From WHTK01 sp963711035 (GTDB lineage Bacteria > Chloroflexota > Dehalococcoidia > DSTF01 > WHTK01): DNA of 64,000 bases. The DNA is taken from positions 186,001-250,000 of the forward strand of contig CAVQCN010000002.1 in the NCBI GenBank assembly GCA_963711035.1. Reading direction: 5' to 3'. Shown here piece by piece: positions 15,551-24,448 of this stretch; within the stretch, counting starts at the first letter, position 1; each line of letters starts with the position of its first letter. Position numbers and translations under genes: made by a program. The notes beneath the pieces were generated by a model, which saw only the letters and a list, made by a program, of their open reading frames with translations, was not told where the DNA came from and searched no databases.

Positions 15551-17992
15551 TTGAACCGCGCCGTCCGACCGAAGCCCCCCGCCCGGCGAGACGCACCCAA
15601 CGCCCGCCGCGCCCCCAGCGAAGCCGTCGTCCGCCTGCGCAAGATCCTCGACCTCGAGCTGAGGCGCGGCTGTGACGATCATGCCGTAATCGGCGGCCTC
15701 GACCAGTTCCTGCGCATCGCCGCCCAGGACCGTGACGTTGCTTCAATCCTCGAAGCGACGCCGCTGGAAGACGGCTACGCGGGCCTCGATGTGCCGCATC
15801 GCAAGCGGTGGCTGCAGCAAGTCATCGAGGGCAAGCCGGCGCCTGCACCGAAGAAGACGGCTTCGCGCGCCAAGGCGGGCACGAAGGCGCCCGCCGCCCC
15901 GGTCGCGCCGCCGGAGACGCCCGTCGATGCGCCCGTCACCGTCGTCAAGGGCGTCAAGGAGGCGCTGCAGGCCAAGCTCGTCAAGCTCGGCGTGCGCACC
16001 GTACGCGATTTGCTCTATCTCTTCCCCAACCGCCACAACGACTACGCAGACATCCGGCCCATCGCCGACCTGCGCATCGACGAGGAGCAGACGACGCTGG
16101 TCAACGTCTGGAGCGCCGCCGTCGTGCGGCTGGGCCGCCGCAGCGGCACACAGGCCACCGTCGGCGACGAGACGGGAACGATGCGCGTCGTCTGGTTCAA
16201 CCAGCCCTGGCTCGCGGACCAGCTCAAAACGAACGATCGCATCGTCCTCTCCGGCAAGGTGTCGCTGTTCAACCGCCAGAAGAGCATGGAATCGCCGGAG
16301 TGGGAGCGCTTCAGCGGCGACGACCTCACCCACACCGGCCGCCTCGTGCCGGTCTACCCGCTGACGCAGGGGCTCTACCAGCGCCAGGTGCGCCGCATCG
16401 TCAAGGAGGCCGTCGACCGTTTCGCGCCGCTGATCGATGACCCGCTGCCGCCGGACCTGCGACAGCGCCACGAGCTGATGCCGCTGCGTCAGGCGCTGCA
16501 GCAGATTCACTACCCGGAGTCGGCCGAGAAGCACGAGTTGGCCCGCCGCCGCCTCGCCTTCGAGGAGCTGCTCTGCGTGCAGCTGACGGTGCTGGAGCGG
16601 CGCCTGGCCTGGGAAGAGGGGCGCGCGCCCGCGTTCGCGCCGGACGAATCGCTAGACAGGTATCGTGCCTCGCTGCCGTTTGCGCTGACCGGCGCCCAGG
16701 AGCGCGTGTTGGGCGAGATACTGCACGACATCCAGACGACGCGGCCTATGGCGCGCCTGCTACAAGGCGACGTCGGCTCCGGCAAGACGGCGGTCGCGGC
16801 GGCAGCGCTGGTCACGGCTGCTGCCAACGGCTATCAGGGGGCCCTCATGGCCCCGACTGAGATCCTGGCCGAGCAGCACTACCGCACGCTCAGCAGCCTG
16901 CTCGATTCGTTGGCGATAAACGGCCGCCCCTTGCGCGTTGAGATGCTGGTCGGCTCGATGACGTCCGCCACGAAACGTCGCCTGGCCGAGGCGGTCGGCG
17001 CCGGCGAGATCGACGTCATCGTCGGCACCCACGCGCTGATCCAGGAAGGTGTCTCGTTCCAACGCCTCGGCCTCGCCGTCGTCGACGAGCAGCACCGCTT
17101 CGGTGTCATGCAGCGCGCCGCCCTGCGAGAGCGAGCCGCCAACGGTGGCCAGGAGACGCCGCACCTGCTCGTCATGTCGGCCACGCCGATCCCGCGCACG
17201 CTGGCACTGACCCTGTTCGGTGACCTCGACGTCTCGGTCATCGACGAGATGCCGCCGGGGCGGCAGCCGGTGAAGACGAGCTGGGTGCCACCCGAGGAGC
17301 GCATGCAAGCCTATGGCTTCGTGCGCGAGCAGGTGGCGGCGGGCCGGCAGGCCTTCGTCGTTTGCCCGCTGATCGACGAGTCGGTCGCGGTGCAATCGCG
17401 CGCCGCCACGCAGGAATACGAGCGTCTTTCGACCCAGGTCTTCCCCAGTCTGCGCCTCGGTCTGCTGCACGGCCGCATGCCGTCGGCGGAGAAGGACGCG
17501 GTGCTGGCCGCCTTCCGCGGCCGCCGCCTCGACATCCTGGTCGCGACCACGGTGATCGAGGTCGGCATCGACATCCCCAACGCCACCGTCATGGTGATCG
17601 AGGGCGCCGACCGCTTCGGCCTCGCCCAGCTGCACCAGCTGCGTGGACGCGTCGGACGCGGCGGCGGCGAAAGCTACTGCCTGCTGCTCTCGGACGACCC
17701 GTCCTATACGGCGCAGCAGCGCCTCAAGCTCCTCGAGGACACGAGCGACGGCTTCGCGCTGGCCGAGGCCGACCTGCGCCTGCGCGGCCCCGGCGATTAC
17801 TTCGGCACGCGTCAGAGCGGCATGCCGGAGCTGCAGGCGGCCGATTTCTCCGACACCGGCCTCATCGAGCAGGCGCGCCAGGAGGCGCTGGCGCTGCTCA
17901 GGACCGACCCTCAGCTCGCGTCGGCGGAGCACGCGCCGCTCAAGGCCGCGGTGCACCGAATGAGCCGCGTCGTCACCGGCGAGGTGAGCTAA
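15551..17992 (+). CDS. recG: ATP-dependent DNA helicase RecG
   Basis: The 813-residue protein is RecG, which remodels stalled forks and recombination intermediates. After a ~130-residue lineage-specific N-terminal part with a basic Ala/Pro-rich linker come the wedge/OB domain (LVNVWSAAVVRLGRR, LSGKVSLFNRQKSMESPEWE) and the helicase motor. Walker A is GDVGSGKT (406-413) and Walker B is DEQH (512-515). Motifs MSATPIPRTLALTLFGDLDV, TTVIEVGIDIPNA, LHQLRGRVGRGGGESYCLL and the C-terminal GDYFGTRQSGMPEL are present. The TTG start at 15551 has no clear ribosome site; an internal start is possible within the poorly conserved first 30 residues. It stands alone between repeat-bearing gaps. Confidence 0.95.
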   Translation: MNRAVRPKPPARRDAPNARRAPSEAVVRLRKILDLELRRGCDDHAVIGGLDQFLRIAAQDRDVASILEATPLEDGYAGLDVPHRKRWLQQVIEGKPAPAPKKTASRAKAGTKAPAAPVAPPETPVDAPVTVVKGVKEALQAKLVKLGVRTVRDLLYLFPNRHNDYADIRPIADLRIDEEQTTLVNVWSAAVVRLGRRSGTQATVGDETGTMRVVWFNQPWLADQLKTNDRIVLSGKVSLFNRQKSMESPEWERFSGDDLTHTGRLVPVYPLTQGLYQRQVRRIVKEAVDRFAPLIDDPLPPDLRQRHELMPLRQALQQIHYPESAEKHELARRRLAFEELLCVQLTVLERRLAWEEGRAPAFAPDESLDRYRASLPFALTGAQERVLGEILHDIQTTRPMARLLQGDVGSGKTAVAAAALVTAAANGYQGALMAPTEILAEQHYRTLSSLLDSLAINGRPLRVEMLVGSMTSATKRRLAEAVGAGEIDVIVGTHALIQEGVSFQRLGLAVVDEQHRFGVMQRAALRERAANGGQETPHLLVMSATPIPRTLALTLFGDLDVSVIDEMPPGRQPVKTSWVPPEERMQAYGFVREQVAAGRQAFVVCPLIDESVAVQSRAATQEYERLSTQVFPSLRLGLLHGRMPSAEKDAVLAAFRGRRLDILVATTVIEVGIDIPNATVMVIEGADRFGLAQLHQLRGRVGRGGGESYCLLLSDDPSYTAQQRLKLLEDTSDGFALAEADLRLRGPGDYFGTRQSGMPELQAADFSDTGLIEQARQEALALLRTDPQLASAEHAPLKAAVHRMSRVVTGEVS

Positions 17993-18156
17993 CCCGTTCG
18001 CGGGGTGGGCCACGCGTAGTTCGGTGACATTACCTGATATGAACCTGCAATCGTTTTGATACCGTGACTCGGCTGAGGTGTTGCGGATAGTGCTCCTTGA
18101 TCCTTCTAGCATTCGAAAGTCCGTGAACGTATCGGCTTCACGGTCACCCCGTCGTT

Positions 18157-18657
18157 ATGCTGAAGAACTTTCTGATCGCCTTTCTGCCTACGCAACCTGC
18201 GGTCGATCTCACGTTCGCCGTCGGACACCACGTCTATCAGAAGTCTCTCTATCTGAAGAAATTAGCCGTCGAGATCCTGAAGGCGGTAGCGAAATGCTGG
18301 GCGTTCTTTAAGGACATCTACTTCTGCTGGTACGTGATCATTCCGATCATGGCGTCGATGCCGGCGATGGACGAAAGATTGGCCTTCACTATCTGGTTGC
18401 TCCTCTTCCTGCCGGTTCTCGTCGTAATCACCTTTGTGACATTGGATTCGATATTCGATCTGCGCGGCAGTAACGATGCGTCGAAGTCTGCAGAGCAGTC
18501 AGCATCGCGGCTATTGGTTGAACCTGCTGCCGGTGGTACGGCGTTCGACCATTGCACTCCGGTTGCGCCCGCGTTGGTACCGCAAATGGCGACTCCGCGC
18601 GTCCCAGCAAGTCGACGGCCCTCTCGATACTGCAAACCTGGTCGTCGCTGGGCGTAG
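18157..18657 (+). CDS. Hypothetical small membrane protein
   Basis: A 166-residue reading frame from an ATG with no strong ribosome site. Two neighbouring hydrophobic segments are visible: YFCWYVIIPIMASMPAM (about 55-72) and FTIWLLLFLPVLVVITFV (about 79-97). The N-terminal half is mixed helical, and the C-terminal 45 residues are Ser/Pro/Arg-rich and may be read-through. No family is recognised. Codon use is less GC-biased than in the flanking recG gene, which fits an accessory patch (17993-19400) of small orphan genes. Confidence 0.4.
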   Translation: MLKNFLIAFLPTQPAVDLTFAVGHHVYQKSLYLKKLAVEILKAVAKCWAFFKDIYFCWYVIIPIMASMPAMDERLAFTIWLLLFLPVLVVITFVTLDSIFDLRGSNDASKSAEQSASRLLVEPAAGGTAFDHCTPVAPALVPQMATPRVPASRRPSRYCKPGRRWA

Positions 18658-18826
18658 GTCAGCAGCGGGGGAACCGCTGGAGCGAGAGCGCGCGGGCGAT
18701 GGCTGGACTCAAAGCGGCCTTGATAGGGAAATGCAACTTCGCGAGCCAATAACCGAAGCGCGGGCGCCACATGAGGCCACGTAGGATGACCAGACCCAAA
18801 CCTGTTGGCCGATTGGAGGTGTGCAT

Positions 18827-19012
18827 ATGGTGCAGTACGCAGGTAGCGTCGAGTGCCCGAAGTGCAAAGTCCCTCTATTTCATGAGTACGACTTGGCCAG
18901 CGACTGGACCTTGCCGAACCAAGTGACGAGCCGAGAGCCACGTCTCATTTGTCCGCGGTGCGGCTACTTCAAGCCGGTTGTCTACCGGATCAATCGGCCG
19001 GGGTCAGTCTGA
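18827..19012 (+). CDS. Small zinc-ribbon protein
   Basis: A 61-residue protein with two knuckles, CPKCKVPLFHEY near the N-terminus and CPRCGYFKPVVY near the C-terminus. The two CPxC pairs separated by about 30 residues suggest one zinc ribbon. The ATG has an excellent GGAGGT six bases upstream, which supports a real gene despite the size; a GTG two codons earlier is less well spaced. Function unknown; such proteins may bind nucleic acid or partners. Confidence 0.65.
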   Translation: MVQYAGSVECPKCKVPLFHEYDLASDWTLPNQVTSREPRLICPRCGYFKPVVYRINRPGSV

Positions 19013-19050
19013 TCCGGGTGTCGCTTTCCCCCTGATTGGCTTTCCTTCCA

Positions 19051-19338
19051 ATGGTTTCCCGGGCCAAGTTGTCGATAACCCATCGTCGCCCACGTGAACT
19101 CGTCTCCCTGGCGATACGTTGCATCCTGGCGCTACTTCTTCTTGCTTTCGTTGTCTTGCTCCTCTACAACACGGTCGCTGGCGTCGGGAAGGCAGACCAT
19201 GGTTCGGGTGTCGATCAGCCGATCACGCCCCGAGGTCAAGTCGGTCCCGTCGTGATACCCAACGGCAGCTCAATCGCGCCGCTCGTTCGTCCAGTACCGT
19301 CGGTTTGGCTGGAGCCTCACTTCGGACCTGCTGGCTAA
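19051..19338 (+). CDS. Hypothetical single-pass membrane protein
   Basis: From the ATG at 19051 the product is 95 residues: a basic N-terminus (SRAKLSITHRRPREL), one long hydrophobic helix (AIRCILALLLLAFVVLLLYN) and an extracytoplasmic Gly/Pro/Val-rich tail. A TTG five codons upstream is an alternative start. No ribosome site is convincing and no family is recognised. It belongs to the same patch of small orphan genes after recG. Confidence 0.4.
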   Translation: MVSRAKLSITHRRPRELVSLAIRCILALLLLAFVVLLLYNTVAGVGKADHGSGVDQPITPRGQVGPVVIPNGSSIAPLVRPVPSVWLEPHFGPAG

Positions 19339-19422
19339 CACCCGGGGTAGGCTTCACAATATTTCGTGCGAGAGCTGCCGATCGACGTCCGATTCGCATG
19401 ACAGGGCTAGACTGGGCTCGTA

Positions 19423-20259
19423 ATGGCTGGCGAGATCGTCTTTCACATCACGAGTCGTGACGCCTGGGTCGAGGCCGTGCACGCCGGCGCCTATCGTGCC
19501 GCCAGCCTCGACGGTGAGGGCTTCATCCACTCCTCTACGGCCGATCAGGTGACGGCGACGGCGGAGCGCTACTACCGTGGCCAGGACAGCCTCGTGCTGC
19601 TCGCCATCGATGCGTCGCGGCTGCAGGCGGAGCTGCGCTACGAGGTGGCCACCGGCGGGGCGCTGTTCCCTCACATCTACGGGCCGCTGAACCTGGACGC
19701 GGTGCGTCAGGTGCTGCTCTTCCCGCCCAACGCGGACGGCTCCTTCGCTCTGCCGCAGGGCATCGAGACGGAGGCGACGCAGCCGGGTACCTGGATTCGT
19801 GCTGACAACCACGACGGGTCGAAGCACTGGCAGCACCCGGCGCTGCTGGTCCAGGCGAGCGACGGCCTGGTCGTCACGCGCACGCGCTACGGCACGCAGG
19901 TCGTGCGTGAGCACGGCATCTTCACGTCCGTCTTCGATACGCGCGCCCACTACTGGCCGGACCGCTGGTTCAACGTCATCCGCCTCGAGGTGCCCGGCAA
20001 GGGCCTCGATGGCTTCTATTGCAACATCGCCCAGCCGCTGCCGTTCGACGGCAGCGCCGTGCGCTACGTCGACTTGCAGCTCGACGTGCGCGTGCACGCG
20101 ACGGACGCAGGTCTAACGTGGGAGCTGCTGGACGAGGACGAGTTCGCGGCCGCGCGGGAGCGCTACGCCTACCCGCGTGCGCTCGTCGACCGCTGCCGCG
20201 CTGCCGTCGACGAAGTGGTCGCGCTGGTCGAGGCGCGCGCCTTCCCCTTCGACCACTAG
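19423..20259 (+). CDS. DUF952-DUF402 fusion protein
   Basis: The 278-residue protein joins two domains that usually occur alone. Residues 1-110 are DUF952: IVFHITSRDAWVEAVHAGAY, LDGEGFIHSSTADQV and LFPHIYGPLNLDAV are characteristic. Residues 120-278 are DUF402: YWPDRWFNVIRLEVPGKGLD, GFYCNIAQPL, VRYVDLQLDV and WELLDEDEFAAARE. Known DUF402 members include nucleotide-phosphate hydrolases and FomD, with acidic residues binding divalent metal; the D/E-rich segments here are compatible. DUF952 is of unknown function. The start is an ATG with no obvious ribosome site. The fusion suggests a small-molecule or nucleotide hydrolase, but this is inference. Confidence 0.8.
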   Translation: MAGEIVFHITSRDAWVEAVHAGAYRAASLDGEGFIHSSTADQVTATAERYYRGQDSLVLLAIDASRLQAELRYEVATGGALFPHIYGPLNLDAVRQVLLFPPNADGSFALPQGIETEATQPGTWIRADNHDGSKHWQHPALLVQASDGLVVTRTRYGTQVVREHGIFTSVFDTRAHYWPDRWFNVIRLEVPGKGLDGFYCNIAQPLPFDGSAVRYVDLQLDVRVHATDAGLTWELLDEDEFAAARERYAYPRALVDRCRAAVDEVVALVEARAFPFDH

Positions 20260-20300
20260 CGCTCGATATATGTGCTTGGTTGGATGAAGGCGCGAAAAGC

Positions 20301-20430
20301 AGGGGCAGCGGGGGCGCAGCCCACGCGGGGGGAGTTTGAGGGGTCTCTTCTCAGACTCTTCCTCCTTTCTCGCTGCGAAGCAGCGAGAAAGAAAGAAATA
20401 GGTTGCGAGGGGGCACCCCTCGCGCTCCCC
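20301..20430 (+). repeat. Dispersed intergenic repeat, degenerate copy D
   Basis: GCAGCGGGGGCGCAGCCCAC matches the start of the repeat at 3758, 22342 and 35632 with substitutions, and the later part is diverged. It lies in the 367-bp gap between the DUF952-DUF402 gene and argS; apart from this and the hairpin inside it, nothing else is seen there. Confidence 0.5.
20365..20391. terminator. 12-bp stem hairpin
   Basis: CTTTCTCGCTGC and GCAGCGAGAAAG form a perfect stem with loop GAA, 105 bases after the DUF952-DUF402 stop. It could act as a terminator, or simply be part of the local repeat copy. Confidence 0.5.
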
Positions 20431-20626
20431 GTCAGCTTCTGTACTTCCTTGCATGTGCGTTTGATGGAACTTCGCGCTGTCACAAGACCGGAGCACTGAG
20501 CATGGCGCCGTGAGTCTGGGTCACGGTTCTGATGCATCCGGCGTTTGACCTCCGACGTAGGACTACATACACTCGATTTCTCACCGCCGCCAGGCGGTAT
20601 TTCACTTTCCTAAGGGGCTGCTCACG

Positions 20627-22288
20627 ATGAGCGTCAGAGATGAGATCGCAGACCTGGTAGACGCTGCCGCCAAGAAGGCGCAGGCCGAGGGCGCCATCCC
20701 GCCCGTCGTCCTACCGGACCCGACGGTCGAGCGGCCGTCACGCCCCGAGCACGGCGACTACGCCTCCAGCCTGCCGCTGCGTCTCAGCCGCGCCGCCCGC
20801 GCTAATCCCCTCAACATCGCGGAGGCGATAGCCAGTCGCGTATCCGCCGGCGGGACCGTAGGCGAAGTCTCGGTGGCGCCGCCGGGCTTCATCAACGTGC
20901 GTCTCTCCGACCAGTGGCTCGCCGATCAGGTCGACGCCATCGTCGCAGGGGGTCTGTCTTACGCCGACAGTAAGGTCGGCGGCGGCGAAAAGGTCCAGGT
21001 CGAGTTCGTCAGTGCCAACCCGACCGGTCCGTTGCACATCGGCAACGGCCGCTGGGCCTCGATCGGCGACTCTCTGGCGCGCGTGCTCAACGCGGCCGGC
21101 TACGCCTGCGAGAAGGAATACCTGGTCAACGATCAGTTCACCCAAATCGACACTTTCGCGCTCACCTTGCTGGCGCGTTACAAGCAGCTCTTCGGCGCCG
21201 ACGCCGAGATTCCGGCCGAGGGCTATCCCGGCCAGTACGTCATCGACCTGGCGCAGGAGATCAAGGACGAGTTCGGCGATCGCTTCCTCAAGGACGAGAA
21301 GCCTTCCGTCGAGCTGCGCCGCCTCGGCGTCGATCGCATGGTGGAACGCATCCGCGGCGACCTCGAAGCGATGGGCGTGCACTACGACAAGTGGTTTTTT
21401 GAGTCGTCCCTGTACTCGGACGAGAACATCTACCAGCAGGCCATGGACCTGCTGCGCGAGCACGGCGCCATCGTCGAGAAGGAAGGGGCCATCTGGCTTC
21501 ACAGCAGCGCCCTCGGCGAGGAGAAAGACAACGTCCTCGTCCGCTCGACCGGGGTGCCGACCTACTTCGCCTCCGACATCGCCTATCACTACGACAAGTT
21601 CTTCCGCCGCGGCTTCGACAAGGTCATCGACATCTGGGGCGCCGACCACCAGGGCCACGTCTCGCGCGTCAAGACCGCCGTCGGCGCCCTGGGCGTCGAG
21701 GAAGGGCGGCTCGAGATCATCATTGGCCAGCTCGTCGGCCTCAAGCGCGGCGGCGAGACGGTGCGGTTCTCGAAGCGCGCCGGCGAGATCATCACTTTGC
21801 GCGAGGTGGTGGATGAGGTCGGCGCGGACGCCTGCCGCTTCTTCTTCCTGCAGCGCTCGGCAGACGCGCAGATGGAGTTCGACATCGACCTGGCCAAGCG
21901 CCAGAGCAGCGAAAACCCCGTCTTCTACGTGCAGTACGCCCACGCCCGCATCGCCGGCATCCTCACCCAGGCGACGGAGCGTGGCATCGACCACGCCGGC
22001 GCCGACGTCCAGCTGCTGCGCCACGAGGCGGAGCTGGCGCTGATTCGCAAGATGCTCATGCTGCCGGAGCTGGTCGAGCAGATCGCTGAGAACTACGAGC
22101 CTCACCACCTGCCCCACTACGCTCTCAATCTCGCGACCGCGTTCCACGACTTCTATGAGAAGTGCCGCGTCATCAACGACGAGGACCTGTCCCTGAGTCG
22201 CGCCCGCCTGCGTCTCTGCGCCGCTGCCAAGGTCGCCCTGGCCCGCACTTTGGACCTCATGGGCATGTCCGCACCGGAGCGCATGTAG
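20627..22288 (+). CDS. argS: Arginine--tRNA ligase
   Basis: The 553-residue class I synthetase charges tRNA-Arg. The N-terminal additional domain (RPEHGDYASSLPLRLSRAAR), the HIGH-type signature in SANPTGPLHIGNGRWASIGD, YLVNDQFTQID, the ADHQGHVSRVKTAV segment, the KMSK-equivalent RFSKRAGEIITL, and the C-terminal DALR anticodon-binding domain are all present. The length is normal. The ATG follows CTAAGGGGCTGCTCACG. It is a single gene flanked by two repeat-bearing gaps. Confidence 0.97.
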   Translation: MSVRDEIADLVDAAAKKAQAEGAIPPVVLPDPTVERPSRPEHGDYASSLPLRLSRAARANPLNIAEAIASRVSAGGTVGEVSVAPPGFINVRLSDQWLADQVDAIVAGGLSYADSKVGGGEKVQVEFVSANPTGPLHIGNGRWASIGDSLARVLNAAGYACEKEYLVNDQFTQIDTFALTLLARYKQLFGADAEIPAEGYPGQYVIDLAQEIKDEFGDRFLKDEKPSVELRRLGVDRMVERIRGDLEAMGVHYDKWFFESSLYSDENIYQQAMDLLREHGAIVEKEGAIWLHSSALGEEKDNVLVRSTGVPTYFASDIAYHYDKFFRRGFDKVIDIWGADHQGHVSRVKTAVGALGVEEGRLEIIIGQLVGLKRGGETVRFSKRAGEIITLREVVDEVGADACRFFFLQRSADAQMEFDIDLAKRQSSENPVFYVQYAHARIAGILTQATERGIDHAGADVQLLRHEAELALIRKMLMLPELVEQIAENYEPHHLPHYALNLATAFHDFYEKCRVINDEDLSLSRARLRLCAAAKVALARTLDLMGMSAPERM

Positions 22289-22341
22289 AGAGCTTCTCGT
22301 CGTTGCCAGCGCCCGTGCCGCCGGCGTTGCGTCGGACATAG

Positions 22342-22520
22342 GGGTAGCGGGGGCGAAGCCCATGCGCGGTGGGGTCTGGGAGGTGCCTTCCCAGGCTTTC
22401 CCTTCTTGCCAGGATGGGTTGGGGCGAAGCAGCCTCGGAGGATGCGCAGCAAGGGAGGCAACCGCGCAGAAGATTGGCGGTGGTCAGTCGAGGCCCAGAC
22501 TCTTCACGGCGCTCAAAGTG
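22342..22520 (+). repeat. Dispersed intergenic repeat, copy B
   Basis: GTAGCGGGGGCGAAGCCCAT, then GCGCGGTGGGG, GGGAGGTGCCTTCCC and, about 160 bases on, GGTCAGTCGAGGCCCAGACT. It is nearly identical to copies A and C at its left end. The rest of the 461-bp gap before the SPFH gene (22289-22749) holds no recognisable gene. Confidence 0.75.
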
Positions 22521-22749
22521 GAGCCATCGCGGCAAAAAGGGCGCGGCGATCTGGGGTGATGGGGCAACGCAGCGTCTTGCCTGATGAGCCTTCACAGGTC
22601 TCCCAAAGCCCAGACGTCTCTATCGTGCCGGCGCGCCATTCGGACGCAGCTGAAGCAACGCCGCAACGTTAGATATCTGTTCGTTTGACAGGCCTTAGGT
22701 CGCTCTCGACAATTCGCAGAGGATCGCAGAGGCAGCATGGGAGGTAGTC

Positions 22750-23634
22750 ATGGCCCTCTTCTTCAAGATCATCCCGGAGTACGAACGCGTCATCCGCTTT
22801 AGCCTGGGCCGCTTCGACGGCTCGCCGCGTGGGCCGGGCTGGATATGGGTCTTCCCTTTCTACCACACGACCGTAACCGTCGATCTGCGTGAAGAGGTCT
22901 TCGACGTGGAGCCGCAGACCTGCATTACAAAGGACAACGCGCCGGTCACCGTCGACATGCTTGTCTTCATGCGCGTCGTCGATCCGGAGATGAGCGTTCT
23001 GCGTGTGCAGAGCTACCGTCTCGCCGCGCGAGGCATGGCGATTACCACCCTGCGCGCCGTCGTCGGCGACATGGCCCTGGACGACGTGCTGGCCAAGCGC
23101 GAGCAGATCAACGCCCTGATGCAGACCCGCATGGACGAGGTCACGGACCGCTGGGGCGTCAAGGTCAACGCGGTCGAGATCCGCGAAATCCTGCCGCCGC
23201 GCGAGATCCAGGAGGCCATGAGCCGCCAGATGTCGGCCGAGCGCAACCGCCGCGCCGTCGTCACCGAGTCGGAAGGCACCCGCGAGGCCGCCGTGAAGAT
23301 TGCCGATGGCAACCGCGAGGCGGCGATTCTCAATGCCGAGGGCGAGAAGCAGTCCGCGATCCTCAACGCGGAAGGCGCCCGCCAGGCCGCCATCCTCAAC
23401 GCCGAGGGCTACGCGACGGCGCTGGAGCGCATTTTCCAGGTCGCCAACCACCTCGACGACCGGACGATGGCGTTGCAGTACCTGGACATGATGAAGTCGC
23501 TCGCGGACGGCCAGGCGACGAAGTGGATCCTGCCGGTGGAGCTGACGAACTTTGCCCAGAACTTTGCGCGCAGCATGGCGACCTCTGCAGGGAACGCATC
23601 GGGAGGCGGTGGCGCTCAGAACGGCTCGAGCTAA
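22750..23634 (+). CDS. SPFH/Band 7 (slipin-like) protein
   Basis: The 294-residue protein has the stomatin/slipin arrangement: an early strand IIPEYERVIRFSLGRF, GWIWVFPFYHTTVTVDLREE, TKDNAPVTVDMLVFMRV, and a long helical segment with tandem alanine-rich repeats (EGEKQSAILNAEGARQAAI). A C-terminal part with TKWILPVELTNFAQNF and a Gly/Ser tail follows. Such proteins assemble at membranes as scaffolds. A hydrophobic anchor before the SPFH domain, common in this family, is absent here, and no NfeD partner lies next to it. The ATG is preceded by GGGAGGTAGTC, an excellent ribosome site. Confidence 0.88.
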   Translation: MALFFKIIPEYERVIRFSLGRFDGSPRGPGWIWVFPFYHTTVTVDLREEVFDVEPQTCITKDNAPVTVDMLVFMRVVDPEMSVLRVQSYRLAARGMAITTLRAVVGDMALDDVLAKREQINALMQTRMDEVTDRWGVKVNAVEIREILPPREIQEAMSRQMSAERNRRAVVTESEGTREAAVKIADGNREAAILNAEGEKQSAILNAEGARQAAILNAEGYATALERIFQVANHLDDRTMALQYLDMMKSLADGQATKWILPVELTNFAQNFARSMATSAGNASGGGGAQNGSS

Positions 23635-23773
23635 GGGATTTGCATCCCACGCATGGCCGCGCGTTGCGAGAGGATCTGGTGCGGCGCGTTGGCGTAAACC
23701 GCCCGAAGCGGTCTGGTTGAGACCGAGACGCTCGTGGGCGTTCGTGCTGCGAGAGATCGGCTACCCTGTAGTC

Positions 23774-24448
23774 ATGCGACCGAAACTGCTCCTGCCCTGC
23801 CTCCTTATCCTCGCTCTCGTCGCTGCCTGCGGCGGCGGCAAGAAGGCGCCGCCCGACACGCCGACCGCCGTCCCGACCGCGACTCCCGACACTGCCGTGC
23901 CCGAGACTAGCCTCGCTACGTATGTCCAGACGACGCTGAAGATGGAGTACGCCGGCGATTGCGCCCAGGCCGACCCGCAGGCGACTGACAAGCTCTGCTC
24001 GACGTTCAAAGGCGAGCGCCAGGACATGCGGGCCTACGTCCTCAACCAGGGCGTTACGCAGGGCTTCCAGTGGGCGATCCTGAGTCAGCAGAACGGTACC
24101 TGGAGTGTCATATCCACGCAGAAGATCACGCCCGACAACGCAGCCGTCCCGGGTATCCCGTGGCCTCTCGCCGTCGGAGCGCAGGTGGTCGTTGCGGGCA
24201 CGGGTAACTGCCTCAACGTGCACGAAGGCCCCGGTCTGGATCAGGCGGCGGTAGACTGCATCAACGACGGCGCCACTATCACCCTCTCCGCCGGGCCGAC
24301 ACTGACGGCCGATTACGAGTGGTGGCAGATCGAGGGGCGAACCGGCTGGGTCGTCTCGGACTACCTCCGCTACCCGGACGCTCTCAACGATGCGCAGCAG
24401 GCGCCCTCTGATCAGGCTCCAGCCGCTACCGAGACGCCGGCGCCGTGA
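23774..24448 (+). CDS. SH3-domain lipoprotein
   Basis: The 224-residue protein starts MRPKLLLPCLLILALVAACG, with a good lipobox (LVAAC). A Thr/Pro linker follows, then a domain with several cysteines (DCAQADP, DKLCSTF), then a bacterial SH3-like domain with GNCLNVHEGPGLDQAAVDCI and WWQIEGRTGWVVSDYLRY. It is probably membrane-anchored outside the cell and may bind wall material or protein. The ATG at 23774 is chosen because the leader begins there; open sequence upstream overlaps intergenic DNA. The next lipoprotein gene overlaps its stop by four bases, so the two are likely co-translated. Confidence 0.8.
   Translation: MRPKLLLPCLLILALVAACGGGKKAPPDTPTAVPTATPDTAVPETSLATYVQTTLKMEYAGDCAQADPQATDKLCSTFKGERQDMRAYVLNQGVTQGFQWAILSQQNGTWSVISTQKITPDNAAVPGIPWPLAVGAQVVVAGTGNCLNVHEGPGLDQAAVDCINDGATITLSAGPTLTADYEWWQIEGRTGWVVSDYLRYPDALNDAQQAPSDQAPAATETPAP

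Noticed and set aside
20738..22363. A 541-codon open frame on the minus strand opposite argS
   Set aside because: It is the complement of a certain argS gene; GC-rich codon use leaves the opposite strand open. The translation is Asp/Val/Glu/Leu-rich without any family.
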